DNA of 64,000 bases from positions 1-64,000 of the forward strand of contig NZ_BOMW01000013.1 of NCBI RefSeq assembly GCF_016862395.1. The letters run 5' to 3'. The DNA comes from Actinoplanes siamensis (lineage in GTDB: Bacteria > Actinomycetota > Actinomycetes > Mycobacteriales > Micromonosporaceae). A model generated the notes under the pieces. It searched no databases and was not told the origin of the DNA. It saw only the letters and a list, made by a program, of their open reading frames with translations. This document shows positions 25,201-34,571 of the stretch, one piece after another; the first letter of the stretch is position 1, and each line of letters begins with the position of its first letter. The translations under genes and the position numbers were made by a program.

Positions 25201-25750
25201 CCAGGTCGGACCAGGCCTCCTCCTCGGAGATGCGCACCGGCGAGATCCGCCGGATCGGCTTGTTCATCGTGACGAAGATCAGCACCGTCACGGCGATCAT
25301 CGCGAGCCCGGCCGGCCACCAGACGACGAAGGCGGTGACGATGGAGAGCGTCGCCACCGCTATCGACTGGGCGATCCGTACGCCGCTGCCGCGCAGCTCG
25401 GAACCGACCTGGTACACGTCGGAGTCGATCCGGTCGAGCAGCTCGCCGACCGGCGTGTTCTCCAACGTCGGGATATCCTGCCCGAAGGCGACCCGGTTGA
25501 GTCCACGCCGGACCCGGGCCGCCCAGTCGGCGGTCAGCCGCGCGGCGACCAGCCCGACCACGACGTCGCTGAGCACCGCGGCGCCGAGCGCCGCGGCCAG
25601 CGCCACGAAGAGCGGAAACGAGCGGTCGACCAGCACCGATCCGGCCAGCGCCAGCGCCACGGACGACCCGGCCGCGCCGATGACTATCAGGAACGCGGCG
25701 AGCGCTGTGCGACTTCGGGAGGTGGCCCACAGGTCGCGGAGCAGACGCAT
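22262..25750 (-). CDS. Single-chain ABC exporter (TMD-NBD-TMD-NBD) with one degenerate ATP site
   Basis: A 1162-residue full ABC exporter in one chain; bacterial exporters are more often two half-size subunits. First membrane domain about residues 15-290, first ATPase domain about 320-550 (Walker A GRTGSGKST near 357, signature LSAGQ near 460, Walker B VVILDEA, H-loop AHR near 513). Second membrane domain about 610-880, second ATPase domain about 940-1162 (Walker A GPVGSGKSS near 975, signature LSGGQ near 1072, Walker B LLIADD near 1090). In the second ATPase domain the catalytic Glu is Asp and the H-loop His is absent (VVGSTSK). Start ATG 25750 has AGAGGA 6 bp upstream. Substrate unknown: drug, lipid or peptide. 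Confidence 0.9.
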   Translation of the reverse strand: MRLLRDLWATSRSRTALAAFLIVIGAAGSSVALALAGSVLVDRSFPLFVALAAALGAAVLSDVVVGLVAARLTADWAARVRRGLNRVAFGQDIPTLENTPVGELLDRIDSDVYQVGSELRGSGVRIAQSIAVATLSIVTAFVVWWPAGLAMIAVTVLIFVTMNKPIRRISPVRISEEEAWSDLAAVMEEAIHGQDDVRTSLAAPYVRRLFADRAREVLARGRRVWRASSRITMWAGAITRSLIASLVLIGAWALVTGHIDGARLTGVWLLALGFGGTLEQVTRMVPELQNALGAWGRVQMLGEVAQEPSEGVPPVDGDLVVRDLTFRYGESDSGRPPALRGVSLTFARGRSYALIGRTGSGKSTLAKVLTRAVDVPSGTVFLGGVDINDIAVEGLRRWTAIVPQRTEILSGTLAENIALFDEELLPRAAAAVGELGLSTWVDGLPDGLDTTLGEGGYKLSAGQEQLVAFARILVRDPQVVILDEATARMDPVTESWVQRATDRLLRGRIGVIVAHRLSSVQRCDEVVVLADGEVLESGPLRESRRFAELMASSNLAVPAPAPHAGGGVLVEEDRDWDTAARVELGPDALGNPLPTVEPPPLPAPAPTRTMREIARLATNDARYGLGAVSLFVLLVLFGLDGAVLPLLWTDVVDGAGSPLLPAAGIAVALLALIPTLYYTGAWFPEWWVRQMLRISLRLVHGQIGPRRVSKHTPAEVVAQGGDTERVVMLADNLVDNGVGLLTVIAMTVTSQSPVPALFFLGTMLVSGLAATLFGPRLERAARRTVAARAAFATALVSSLSAARTVKLAGATGPVLGHLARLDAKRSELQWREIAIQVWARSTPSVASGLLPIAVWALYLGGRLSAAATLIAVATLGSARWFAWTTASLVSHFPSAKVWTARTVAMAGVGAYSSDVPGVDISAGTAPAPPSASRSPLRSLELRGFSAVHENGAQGVRDVDLTVQRGQLVLVVGPVGSGKSSLLRALAGIVHHTGDLCWNGEPVRDPELFLRPNQVGYVAQLPRVLSGTVADNIRLGHEVDAADAVSVAQLEHDLSASGGGLQLLIGHKGTRLSGGQLQRLALARALAPRTELLIADDVSSALDVTTELELWRALRAHGVTVVGSTSKRAALAQADRVVVLIGGRAEDQGTWRELEDRWGHLAG

Positions 25751-25883
25751 AGGAAGTCCTCTGGGATGGGGAAGAAGGCGGTACCCCATCCTGCGTCGCG
25801 CCGCGAGCCGCACTCAACCGGTTTATTCCCGGCAAGCCGCCCGACCGGTGGTCACCCGCCGCCGCGAGTGACCACCGTCTCCA

Positions 25884-27062
25884 CTACCCGGCGCGCAGGG
25901 TCAGCAGGGTGATCTCGCTCGGGGCGAAGATCCGGAACGGCGGGCCCCAGAAGCCGGTGCCCCGGCTGGTGTAGAGCTGGGTGCGCGCGGAGTGCCGGGA
26001 CAGTCCTTGCAGCACCGGCTGGTCGATGCGGACCAGGTAGTGGAAGGGCCACATCTGACCGCCGTGCGTGTGACCGGACAGCTGCAGGTCGATGCCGTGT
26101 GCGACCGCACCGCCGATCTGCTGCGGCTGGTGGGCGAGCAGCAGCACCGGCAGGGCCGGGTCGGCGCCGGCCAGGGCGGCCTCGTGGTCGGTGTGGTGGC
26201 CCGGGACGCCGGAGCCGGCCGCCGTCCGGTCGTCGACGCCGGCCACGACCAGCGAGTCGCCGCCGCGGGAGACGACCAGGTGGCGGTTGTGCAGGGCCTC
26301 CCAGCCCAGCGACGACATGTACTCCACCCACCCCTGGGCGCCGCTCATGTACTCGTGGTTGCCGGTGACGTAGACGCGGGCCAGGGCCGCCCGGACGTCG
26401 CCCAGCGGGGACGCCTGGCCGATGCGCTGCGGGACCTCGCCGTCGGCGATGTCACCGGTGTGCGCCACGATGTCCGGCCGCAGCGAGTTGACGACCTCCA
26501 CCACGCCGCGGGACCAGCGGGACCGGTCGATCGGGCCGTAGTGCGTGTCGGTGATCAGCACCACCCGCAGCCCGTCCAGGCCACGCCCGAGCCGGGGGAT
26601 GGTGACGTCCACCTCGCGGACCCGGGAGACGCGCATCGCCTCCGCGTACCCCCAGAGCAGCAGGACCAGCGAGATCACCAGGACCACCGCCGTGGCGACC
26701 CGGGAGCGGACCGGATCGTGCACCCCGGCGAGCGCCAGGACCAGGCCGGCCACCTGGCCGAGCACCGACCAGGTGAACAGCACCCAGACCACGCCGAGCA
26801 TGGTGTCGGCGATCCGCGCGCTGACGTCGTCACGACGGCCGTGGCCGCGGAACATCAGCACCGGGAAGGCCGCGGCGGCCAGCACGAACAGCAGCGTGCC
26901 CAGCACGAACACCGGGGCCGGCCAGGCGTTGCCCGACCAGACCAGCGTCGCCCACGGCACGCCGAACAGCAGCGCGAGCACCGCGACCAGAATGACACCG
27001 AACCGGGCAGCCGCCCGGCGCCGTCGCGGCTTCGCCTCGACCGCCGTCTCTTCCACCGACAT
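25884..27062 (-). CDS. Membrane-anchored metallophosphoesterase
   Basis: A 392-residue protein with four hydrophobic segments in the first 150 residues and a calcineurin-like phosphoesterase domain after them, similar in layout to YkuE/YaeI proteins. Metal-site motifs in order: ITDTHYGP (D-x-H), VAHTGDIADG (GD), VTGNHEY (GNHE), LLAHQP and LSGHTHGGQMW (GHTH). All are intact. Such enzymes hydrolyse phosphodiesters, in some cases lipid-linked, at the outer face of the membrane; the substrate here is unknown. Start is taken at ATG 27062 rather than an upstream codon. The kinase-like gene upstream ends 21 bp before. Confidence 0.88.
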   Translation of the reverse strand: MSVEETAVEAKPRRRRAAARFGVILVAVLALLFGVPWATLVWSGNAWPAPVFVLGTLLFVLAAAAFPVLMFRGHGRRDDVSARIADTMLGVVWVLFTWSVLGQVAGLVLALAGVHDPVRSRVATAVVLVISLVLLLWGYAEAMRVSRVREVDVTIPRLGRGLDGLRVVLITDTHYGPIDRSRWSRGVVEVVNSLRPDIVAHTGDIADGEVPQRIGQASPLGDVRAALARVYVTGNHEYMSGAQGWVEYMSSLGWEALHNRHLVVSRGGDSLVVAGVDDRTAAGSGVPGHHTDHEAALAGADPALPVLLLAHQPQQIGGAVAHGIDLQLSGHTHGGQMWPFHYLVRIDQPVLQGLSRHSARTQLYTSRGTGFWGPPFRIFAPSEITLLTLRAG

Positions 27063-27083
27063 GCAGGCAAGCATGCCACCGGG

Positions 27084-27752
27084 TCAGGGCGATCGGAGAT
27101 CCGCGGGATCAGCTCCCAGCGAACTGAGCAGAGCCGGCGGCACGACCAGGTCGGCCCGCCCGCGCGTGGTGGCGATCAGCGCCGCGTTGCGCTGGTCCGT
27201 CCCGGTCGCCCAGGCCACCGCCACGTCCGGAGCCTTGCCGAACCGGACGTGCCGCGCGATCAGCCGCCGCAGCCGTTCCTCCGGGTCCAGGTCGGTGTAC
27301 CAGACCTCCGCGAACACCTCCCGCAAGCCGGCCCACCGGCCCTGGTCGAGCAGCAGGTAGTTGCCCTCGGTGAGGATCAGGCGGACGTCGCGGGACACCC
27401 CGATGGCGCCCGCGACGGGCTGCTCCAGCACGCGTTCGAAGCCCGGGGCGTACACCATCTCGTCCTGGCCGGCCAGGAAGCGGCGCAGCAGCGCCGCGTA
27501 CCCCCAGGCGTCGAACGTCTCCGGCGCGCCCTTGCGGTCGCGCAGCCCGAGCCGGTCCAGTTCCACGTCGGCGAGGTGGAAGCCGTCCATCGGCACGTGC
27601 GCCACCAGGGCCGCGGGCAGGGCCGCGGCCAGCGCCTCGGCCAGAGTGCTCTTGCCGGCCCCGGGCGGCCCGGCGATGCCCAGCACCGCCCGCCGCCCGC
27701 CGGCCACCAGCGCGCCGGCCCGGTCCACGAGTTCCGCGAACGTGCTCACCAT
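27084..27752 (-). CDS. P-loop nucleoside/sugar kinase family protein
   Basis: A 222-residue P-loop protein of the uridine kinase/pantothenate kinase-like group annotated as nucleoside/nucleotide kinase family. Walker A is GPPGAGKST at residues 27-35. Next comes VPMDGFHLADVELDRLG (the DGFH motif with catalytic Asp), then YAPGFER, then LTEGNYLLLD. LDPEERLRRLIARHVRFGK is the lid. The substrate may be a nucleoside or a sugar. Probably cotranscribed with the phosphoesterase gene downstream (21-bp gap). Confidence 0.85.
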   Translation of the reverse strand: MVSTFAELVDRAGALVAGGRRAVLGIAGPPGAGKSTLAEALAAALPAALVAHVPMDGFHLADVELDRLGLRDRKGAPETFDAWGYAALLRRFLAGQDEMVYAPGFERVLEQPVAGAIGVSRDVRLILTEGNYLLLDQGRWAGLREVFAEVWYTDLDPEERLRRLIARHVRFGKAPDVAVAWATGTDQRNAALIATTRGRADLVVPPALLSSLGADPADLRSP

Positions 27753-27836
27753 GCCGACGACCGTAGCCCGCCCGCGGCACGGACCCGCCCGGATCGCCGC
27801 CCGGCGAGAGTGGGGAGCCGCGGTGCTGCCGGAGGA

Positions 27837-28490
27837 TCAGCCCAGGCCCAGGCGCAGGCCGGCCACGCCGGCGGGGGAGAGCGGCCGCGCCGTCGCCCGG
27901 GACAGATCGGCGCGGACCCCGGCCGGCAGCTCCTCGCCCAGCGCGCGCAGCGCCGGATAGAGGTCGAGCACCTGCCGGTGGCTGAGCGCCCCCGCCCCGA
28001 TCAGCAGCCCGTTCAGCGCGGTCGGGGTCTGCCCCAGCTCGCCGCAGAGCTCCCGGCGCCAGGCCGGGTCGTGCACGTGGTCGGCGAACTCGCGGGCGAT
28101 CCGGTTGCCGGCCGGCGAGCGCAGGCCGCCCAGCGTGTTCTGCCGGTGCCGGGTGACCTGCGGCGCGAGCCGGCAGGCGATGCCGAGCCGATGGGCCAGC
28201 TGCGGGACGGTGAGCACGTCCAGCCCGGCCGCGCAGCCCTCGCAGAGCCGCTGGTAGGTCTTGGCGTGGATCACCGAGGCGGGCCGCTGGCAGGCACCGT
28301 CCAACCCGCACGACGGGTCGAGGATCACTTCGGTGAGGGTGCCCTCGTGGTCGAACCGGCCGACAGCGAAATAGGTGGCCGGAGCGGTGCGGTAACGGGC
28401 CAGGGCGGCGCGGGCGCTGACGTATCCGTCGGTGTCGACGCCGATGTGTGGCACACCGGCCTCGGTGTGCAACTGGATGAGCCGGAACAT
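27837..28490 (-). CDS. Hypothetical protein with two Cys pairs
   Basis: A 217-residue protein that I cannot place. Residues 1-65 look like a mixed alpha/beta unit (MFRLIQLHTEAGVPHIGVDTDGYVSA). Cysteines occur as C-x5-C (CGLDGAC) and C-x2-C (CEGC) around residues 60-90 and may bind zinc. The second half is helical and Leu/Arg-rich. ATG 28490 with GGGAG about 9 bp upstream is preferred; an open extension to 28568 lacks a ribosome site. It is divergent from the small Cys-rich gene at 28701. Confidence 0.55.
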   Translation of the reverse strand: MFRLIQLHTEAGVPHIGVDTDGYVSARAALARYRTAPATYFAVGRFDHEGTLTEVILDPSCGLDGACQRPASVIHAKTYQRLCEGCAAGLDVLTVPQLAHRLGIACRLAPQVTRHRQNTLGGLRSPAGNRIAREFADHVHDPAWRRELCGELGQTPTALNGLLIGAGALSHRQVLDLYPALRALGEELPAGVRADLSRATARPLSPAGVAGLRLGLG

Positions 28491-28700
28491 GGGGCACGCT
28501 CCCGGGGTGAAGCGAATGCGGTGTCGTATCCCGGTACGCGTGCCATTGCCGTACAGTTCAGTTGTCACTCTCTGTGGTTGATTGGTGACGAGATTTGCGC
28601 TGGCAGGCGTGCCGGGGGCAAGCGCAGATTACTCGCCGTAACGTATGTTGGCCAGGGGCAAACGCGGCCGGCGGCGTTCGTGGCATTCTGGTGGGCGATG

Positions 28701-28856
28701 ATGACTGACAGTGCGCTCTGCGTGTGCGGCCATCCTTTCCAGGCGCATCAGCACCACCGGGCGGGCACCGAGTGCGTGATCTGCGCGCCGGGGCGGTGCT
28801 TGAGATTCCGGCGGTCCCGGTGGTGGCGGCGCTGGGCCGCGGGCCGGGCGGTCTGA
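28701..28856 (+). CDS. Small Cys/His zinc-binding-like protein
   Basis: A 51-residue protein rich in Cys, His and Arg: [14 protein letters not shown], then [10 protein letters not shown]. The four to five Cys and several His have the spacing of a small treble-clef or ribbon-type zinc site, and the C-terminus is strongly basic with Trp residues (RRSRWWRRW), suggesting nucleic-acid or membrane contact. Similar short CVCGH proteins occur in many actinomycetes, to my recollection without known function. Two ATG codons overlap at 28698 and 28701. Confidence 0.6.
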   Translation: MTDSALCVCGHPFQAHQHHRAGTECVICAPGRCLRFRRSRWWRRWAAGRAV

Positions 28857-28927
28857 GCCGTCTCCGGTGGAGATGCGAAAACCTAGCAGCTCTGTAGGCT
28901 TACCTCACTTTGACGTGAGGGGGAGAG

Positions 28928-29881
28928 ATGGCACTACCCGACTTCCTGGTAGCCGGCGTGCCCAAAGCCGGCACCACGGCCCTGCACGCGGCTCTCGTGG
29001 GACACCCCGAGCTGTACCTGTCTCCGGTCAAGGAGCCCAAGTTCTTCCTCTCCGACGGGCCGCCACCGCGGCACGGCGGCCCCGGCGACGTGCAGACCTA
29101 TCAGGAGCACATCTGGCGGCGCGACGCCTACGAGGCGCTGTTCGCCAAGGCCCCGGCCGGCGCGCTGCTCGGCGAGGCCACCCCGTTCTACCTGCACGAC
29201 CTGGACGCGCACGACCGGATCCGCAAGCTCACCCCGGACGTGCGGATCATCCTGCTGCTGCGCGACCCGGTGGACCGCGCGCACTCGAACTGGACCCACC
29301 TGTGGAACGCCGGCCTGGAACCGGAGGCCGACTTCCTGGCCGCCTGCCGCGCCGAGCCGGCCCGCGTCGCGGCCGGCTGGGCGCAGTTCTGGCACTACCT
29401 CGGCCTCGGGCTCTACGGCCGCCAGCTGGAGCACCTCTACCAGCGCTTCCCGCGCGAGCAGGTGCTGCTGCTGCGCTACAAGGAGCTCAAGGACGCGCCG
29501 GCCGCCACGCTGGACCGGGTCTGCTCGTTCCTGGGCGTGCGCACCGGCCTGCTCACCGCGATCCCCAGGGAGAACGTGAACCGGCACGTGGTGCAGGACA
29601 ACCGGGTCAACGCGGTGCTGCGTGCCCTGCTGCGCACCGGCGGCGGCTTCGGCCACCACTTCCCGGTCCCGCTGCGGCTGGCCGCCCGCGGGCCGCTGCT
29701 CACCCTGCTGCACCGCAGGAAGGGCGCCCGGCCGGTCACCACCCCGGCCGAGCGGGCCGAACTGCTGCCGCACTTCGCCGCGGACATCGCGCTGCTGCAG
29801 GACATCACGGGCGAACGGTTCGACGACTGGCTGAGCGTCGACCGACACGCCCGCGCTCCGCAAACCCCACCAATTTCATAG
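28928..29881 (+). CDS. PAPS-dependent sulfotransferase family protein
   Basis: A 317-residue sulfotransferase that would transfer sulfate from PAPS to a hydroxyl or amine. The 5'-phosphosulfate loop is [13 protein letters not shown] at residues 7-19, and the 3'-phosphate site is [13 protein letters not shown] at about residue 113. The conserved LGEATPFYL and [11 protein letters not shown] segments of the heparan-sulfate-like sulfotransferases follow. A strong GGGGGAGAG site precedes the ATG. A short palindrome CTCAC-N6-GTGAG lies at about 28905-28920, just before the ribosome site. The gene 54 bp downstream encodes a beta-propeller protein, so they may act on one glycan or metabolite. Confidence 0.85.
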   Translation: MALPDFLVAGVPKAGTTALHAALVGHPELYLSPVKEPKFFLSDGPPPRHGGPGDVQTYQEHIWRRDAYEALFAKAPAGALLGEATPFYLHDLDAHDRIRKLTPDVRIILLLRDPVDRAHSNWTHLWNAGLEPEADFLAACRAEPARVAAGWAQFWHYLGLGLYGRQLEHLYQRFPREQVLLLRYKELKDAPAATLDRVCSFLGVRTGLLTAIPRENVNRHVVQDNRVNAVLRALLRTGGGFGHHFPVPLRLAARGPLLTLLHRRKGARPVTTPAERAELLPHFAADIALLQDITGERFDDWLSVDRHARAPQTPPIS

Positions 29882-29934
29882 GCAATGCGGCAAAATTTGC
29901 GGGTACGCCGAAAGCCGAGTCCCCGGGAGTCCAC

Positions 29935-30846
29935 GTGACCGTCGGAACCACAGCCCTGCCCCTGCCGCGCTGGGAAGACTCCACAGTGGTGGTGGAGCCG
30001 CCCGGAACCGAGCCAGGTGCCTGGTCCGGCGCGCCCAGCTCGATCGCCGCCGACGGCTTCGTCTACCTGGCCTACCGGGTACGGCTGCCGATCGGCGCCG
30101 GCCGGGGCGTCGCCAACGTGATCGCCCGGTCCGCCGACGGGCTGCACTTCACCGTGGTGGCGGAGGTGGGCAAGGACCGGTTCGGCGCCGAGTCGCTGGA
30201 ACGCCCCGCGCTGGTGCGCACCCCCGCGGGGCGCTGGCGGCTCTACGTCAGCGCCGCCACCCCGGGGACCAAGCACTGGCGGGTCGACCTGCTCGAGGCG
30301 GACACCCCGGAGGGGCTGGCCACCGCCGAGCCGCGGACCGTGCTCGCCGGTGACGAGGCGGCCGGCTGGAAGGACCCGGTGCTGCACCACGACGAGCGCG
30401 GCTGGCACCTCTGGGCGTCGGTGCACCCGCTGGAGTCCTGGGACGACGCGGACCGGATGACCACCGAGTACGCGACCAGCCCGGACGGGGTGCGCTGGAC
30501 CCGGCGGCGGACCGCGCTGGCCGGCCGGCCCGGCCGCTGGGACGCCCGTGGGGTCCGGGTGTCGTCGGTCCAGGTGGCCGGGGACGAAATCACGGTGACC
30601 TACGACGGGCGGGCCACGGCGGGGGAGAACTGGGAGGAGCGGACCGGGGTGGCCCGCGGCACGCGCCTGCCGGACGGCACGTTCGGCGAGCTGACCGCGG
30701 AGGAGCACGACCCGGTCGGCAGCCCGCATCGGCCGTACGGGCTGCGCTACCTGAGCCTGGTGGACCTGCCGGACGGCGGGCGGCGGCTGTACTACGAGGC
30801 GACTCGCGCGGATGGGGCGCACGACCTGCGTACCGAAAGGGCCTGA
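29935..30846 (+). CDS. Five-bladed beta-propeller protein, GH43/GH32-like
   Basis: A 303-residue protein with repeated beta-blade patterns: [81 protein letters not shown] and TVTYDGRAT. The S-x-D-G-x-x-W/F and E-R-P/K-D-P blades are those of GH43/GH32-type five-bladed propellers, where Asp and Glu near the axis are catalytic. I cannot tell whether the catalytic trio is intact, so hydrolase activity is unproven. No signal peptide, therefore cytosolic. GTG 29935 has GGGAG upstream. Possible unit with the sulfotransferase gene. Confidence 0.6.
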   Translation: MTVGTTALPLPRWEDSTVVVEPPGTEPGAWSGAPSSIAADGFVYLAYRVRLPIGAGRGVANVIARSADGLHFTVVAEVGKDRFGAESLERPALVRTPAGRWRLYVSAATPGTKHWRVDLLEADTPEGLATAEPRTVLAGDEAAGWKDPVLHHDERGWHLWASVHPLESWDDADRMTTEYATSPDGVRWTRRRTALAGRPGRWDARGVRVSSVQVAGDEITVTYDGRATAGENWEERTGVARGTRLPDGTFGELTAEEHDPVGSPHRPYGLRYLSLVDLPDGGRRLYYEATRADGAHDLRTERA

Positions 30847-30853
30847 TCGCGCA

Positions 30854-30918
30854 GAGTGACGCCTTGGCGGTCCTCAACTCCTGCTCAGGCCGGGTTCAAG
30901 CTGAGAGGACCGTCACTC
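30854..30918 (+). other. Large bipartite RNA hairpin after the propeller gene
   Basis: GAGTGAC (30854-30860) pairs with GTCACTC (30912-30918), and CGGTCCTC (30868-30875) pairs with GAGGACCG (30905-30912), with a 7-nt bulge and a ~29-nt apical region. The start is 8 bp after the stop codon. It lacks a U-tract; it may be a factor-dependent terminator, an mRNA stabiliser or a small structured RNA. Confidence 0.55.
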
Positions 30919-31004
30919 TCCGGTGGGGGCTGTGTCGGGGTCCGGACAGCCTGACCTAGCGTTGTCCCGACGTCAGGTGCTCGCGCACAGCAGCGGCACG
31001 GACG

Positions 31005-31046
31005 ATGGCGGAACCGGGCCCACAAGGCTTGGTTCCGCCATTTTTC
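31005..31046 (+). terminator. Intrinsic terminator upstream of protein kinase gene
   Basis: A perfect 11-bp stem, ATGGCGGAACC (31005-31015) and GGTTCCGCCAT (31031-31041), followed by TTTTC. It ends 57 bp before the kinase start codon. It either ends the upstream transcript or, if the kinase promoter lies before it, attenuates the kinase mRNA. Confidence 0.85.
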
Positions 31047-31102
31047 ATGCGTTTGTGCCTTTCCCGCCGGGGTATCGGTCTGCCGATGGGGAAGGGAGTT
31101 CC

Positions 31103-32089
<987 letters not shown>

Positions 32090-32874
32090 CACCCGCTGGG
32101 CCGGGCCGTACCCACGCGAGCCGCAGAACAGCACGTCCACCTCGTCCAGCGCGGCCAGTTCCTCGACCACGTCGCCGGCGCGCACCTCGCACCGCACCTC
32201 GACGTCCGGGATGCTCTCCGCGGCTGTGCGCAGCGCCTCCTCGTAGGTCTCCCGCGCGGTGTCCAGGAAGGCCCGCTCGGCGTCGTCGCCGATCAGGAAG
32301 GGCAGCGCCGCGTCCCCGCCGGCCACCACGGTGACCAGCAGCAGCGGGTCCCCGGTGCGCCGGGCCAGGTCGGCCGCGGCGTGCAGGGCGGCACGCCCGT
32401 CCGGGGTGTCCACGTAGGCCACCCCGATCCGGCGGGTGGCCCCCGGCGTGACGCCGCCGGCCGGCGCCACCGCGACCGGGCAGGCGCTGCCGGCCAGCAG
32501 CCGCTCGGCGGTGCTGCCTGCGAAGATCCGGGTGGCCGGCGCGGCCGCGCCGGAGCCGACCACCAGCATCGCGGCGCCGGTCTGCTCGGCCAGGTCGTGC
32601 AGGCCGTGCGCGGCCGAGGTGGACGCGACGATCCGGTACTCGGCGCCGGGCGGGTCGTCCAACGTGGACCGGGCCTCGGCGAGCACCCGCTCGGCGGCCC
32701 GGTGCTGGTCGGCGATCCACTCGGCGTCGACCCGGCCGGGACCGATCGCGGACGGCGCCGGGTGCACCACCGCGACGACCAACGGCGCCTCGCGCACGCG
32801 GGCCAGCCACCGGCCCAGGGCCAGCGCGCCGGCGCTGGCCGGGCTGCGGTCCGCGCCGACGATCACCGGGGCGG

Positions 32875-34326
32875 TCATGACCCGGGCCTCTGTCCGGGCC
32901 CGTCCGCCGGGCCGGGCGGCACGGCGGCCGCCTGCCGCACCCGGGAGTGCCGGTAGCCGTAGAGCCCGTAGATGACCAGGCCGGCCGCGAGCCAGACCGC
33001 GAACCGGATCCAGGTGTCCAGCGGCAGGTCGGACATCAGGTAGACGGCGAAGACCACACCGATCAGCGGCAGGACCGGCGACCACGGCACCCGGTACGGC
33101 CGGGGCATGTCCGGCCGGGTCCGGCGCAGCACGATCACCCCGATGTTGACCAGCACGAACGCGAACAGCGTGCCGATGTTGACAAGCTCCACGATGGTGC
33201 CGAGCGGAACCAGGGCGGCCAGGATCGCGATCAGCACACCGAGCACCAGGGTGAGCCGGGCCGGGGTGCCGAACCGCTGGTTGACCACGGCCAGCCGGCG
33301 CGGCAGCAGGCCGTCCCGGCACATCGCGAAGAAGATCCGGGTTTGCCCGTAGAAGATGACGAGCACCACGCTGGTGATCGCGACGACCGCGCCGAGCGCC
33401 AGGATCCCGGCCGCCCAGCTCATCCCGGCGCCCTGGTCCAGCGCGGCGGCGAGCGGCGCGTCGCTGTCCTTCATCTGGTCCGGGGTGGCGATGCCCAGCG
33501 CCCCGACCGTGGTGAGCACGTAGAACACCGTGCAGATCAGGAGTGAGCCGATGATCGCCCGGGGCAGGTCCCGGGACGGGTTGCGCGCCTCCTCGCTGCC
33601 GGTGGAGACCGCGTCGAACCCGATGTAGGCGAAGAAGATGATCGCCGCGGCCGCGGTCACCCCGTCCACCCCGGCCGGCGCGAACGGGTGGAAGTTGCCG
33701 GTGCCGAAGTTCGCGAACGCCACCACGATGAAGAAGACCAGCACGACCAGCTTGACCACGACCATCACCAGGTTGGCCCGGGCGCTCTCGGTCACGCCGC
33801 GGATCAGCAGCAGCGTGATGGCCAGCACGACGAAGACGGCCGGCAGGTTGAAGACGCCGCCGTCCTCGGGGGACTTGGCGATGGCGTCCGGCAGGCTGAC
33901 GCCGAAGGCCGCGTCCAGGAACGCGTTGAGGTTGCCGCCCCAGCCGATCGCGATGCCGGCCACCGACACCCCGTACTCCAGGATCAGGTCCCAGCCGATC
34001 ACCCAGGCGACGATCTCGCCCAGCGTGGCGTACGTGTAGGTGTACGCGCTGCCGGAGACCGGGATCGAGGACGCCAGCTCGGCGTACGACAGGGCGGAGA
34101 ACGCGCAGGCCACCGCGGCCAGCACGAACGAGAGGACCACGGCCGGCCCGGCGATGCCGGAGCCCTTCCCGATCACCACGAAGATGCCGGTGCCGATGAT
34201 GGCGCCGACCCCCATGGCGGTCAGCTGGGTGACGCCCACCGCCTTCTTGAGCTGGTTGCCCTCCTGGGCGGTCTCGTGGATCAGTGATCCCACGTCGCGG
34301 ATCGCGAACAATCCTGGTTTGGCCAT
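32875..34326 (-). CDS. APC-family cationic amino acid permease
   Basis: A 483-residue transporter with about twelve to fourteen membrane segments, of the CAT/YfnA type. Typical marks are GVGAIIGTGIFVVIG at about residue 40 (helix 1 substrate loop), SALSYAELASSIPVSGSAYTYTY (helix 3), FFAYIGFDAVSTGSEEARNPSRDLPRAI (about residue 230) and FGQTRIFFAMCRDGLLP-like sequence. The N-terminal cytoplasmic segment is longer than in YjeH-type relatives. It ends inside the start of the universal stress gene, suggesting import linked to a stress response. Start ATG at 34326. Confidence 0.9.
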   Translation of the reverse strand: MAKPGLFAIRDVGSLIHETAQEGNQLKKAVGVTQLTAMGVGAIIGTGIFVVIGKGSGIAGPAVVLSFVLAAVACAFSALSYAELASSIPVSGSAYTYTYATLGEIVAWVIGWDLILEYGVSVAGIAIGWGGNLNAFLDAAFGVSLPDAIAKSPEDGGVFNLPAVFVVLAITLLLIRGVTESARANLVMVVVKLVVLVFFIVVAFANFGTGNFHPFAPAGVDGVTAAAAIIFFAYIGFDAVSTGSEEARNPSRDLPRAIIGSLLICTVFYVLTTVGALGIATPDQMKDSDAPLAAALDQGAGMSWAAGILALGAVVAITSVVLVIFYGQTRIFFAMCRDGLLPRRLAVVNQRFGTPARLTLVLGVLIAILAALVPLGTIVELVNIGTLFAFVLVNIGVIVLRRTRPDMPRPYRVPWSPVLPLIGVVFAVYLMSDLPLDTWIRFAVWLAAGLVIYGLYGYRHSRVRQAAAVPPGPADGPGQRPGS

Positions 34327-34571
34327 GCCATCCCCCTTCCGACGGTTCAGATCACCGTCATCCCGCGATCAGGTGGCGCGCAAGCCGCACGCGGAGACGA
34401 TCGGCGCGATGTGGGAACTTCCCTCATTCAACTTGCAAAAACCGCTCGGCGTACGCGGTGTGCGCCCTTCCCGCCGAACCGCGCGGCAGCCTGCGAGGGG
34501 TACACGGAGGCGGGTACGGTGGAGAGATCGGGCAAATCGCCCGACTCGGATATCGGGTGGGCGAGGTCGCG

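Noticed and set aside
28893..28912. Possible iron box (TAGGCTTACCT) upstream of the sulfotransferase gene
   Set aside because: Only the right half fits the DtxR/IdeR consensus; the left half matches poorly and the gene has no iron-related context.
30923..31102. Upstream extension of the Ser/Thr kinase frame
   Set aside because: It crosses the perfect terminator stem and has no kinase-like sequence; GTG 31103 with GGGAG fits better.
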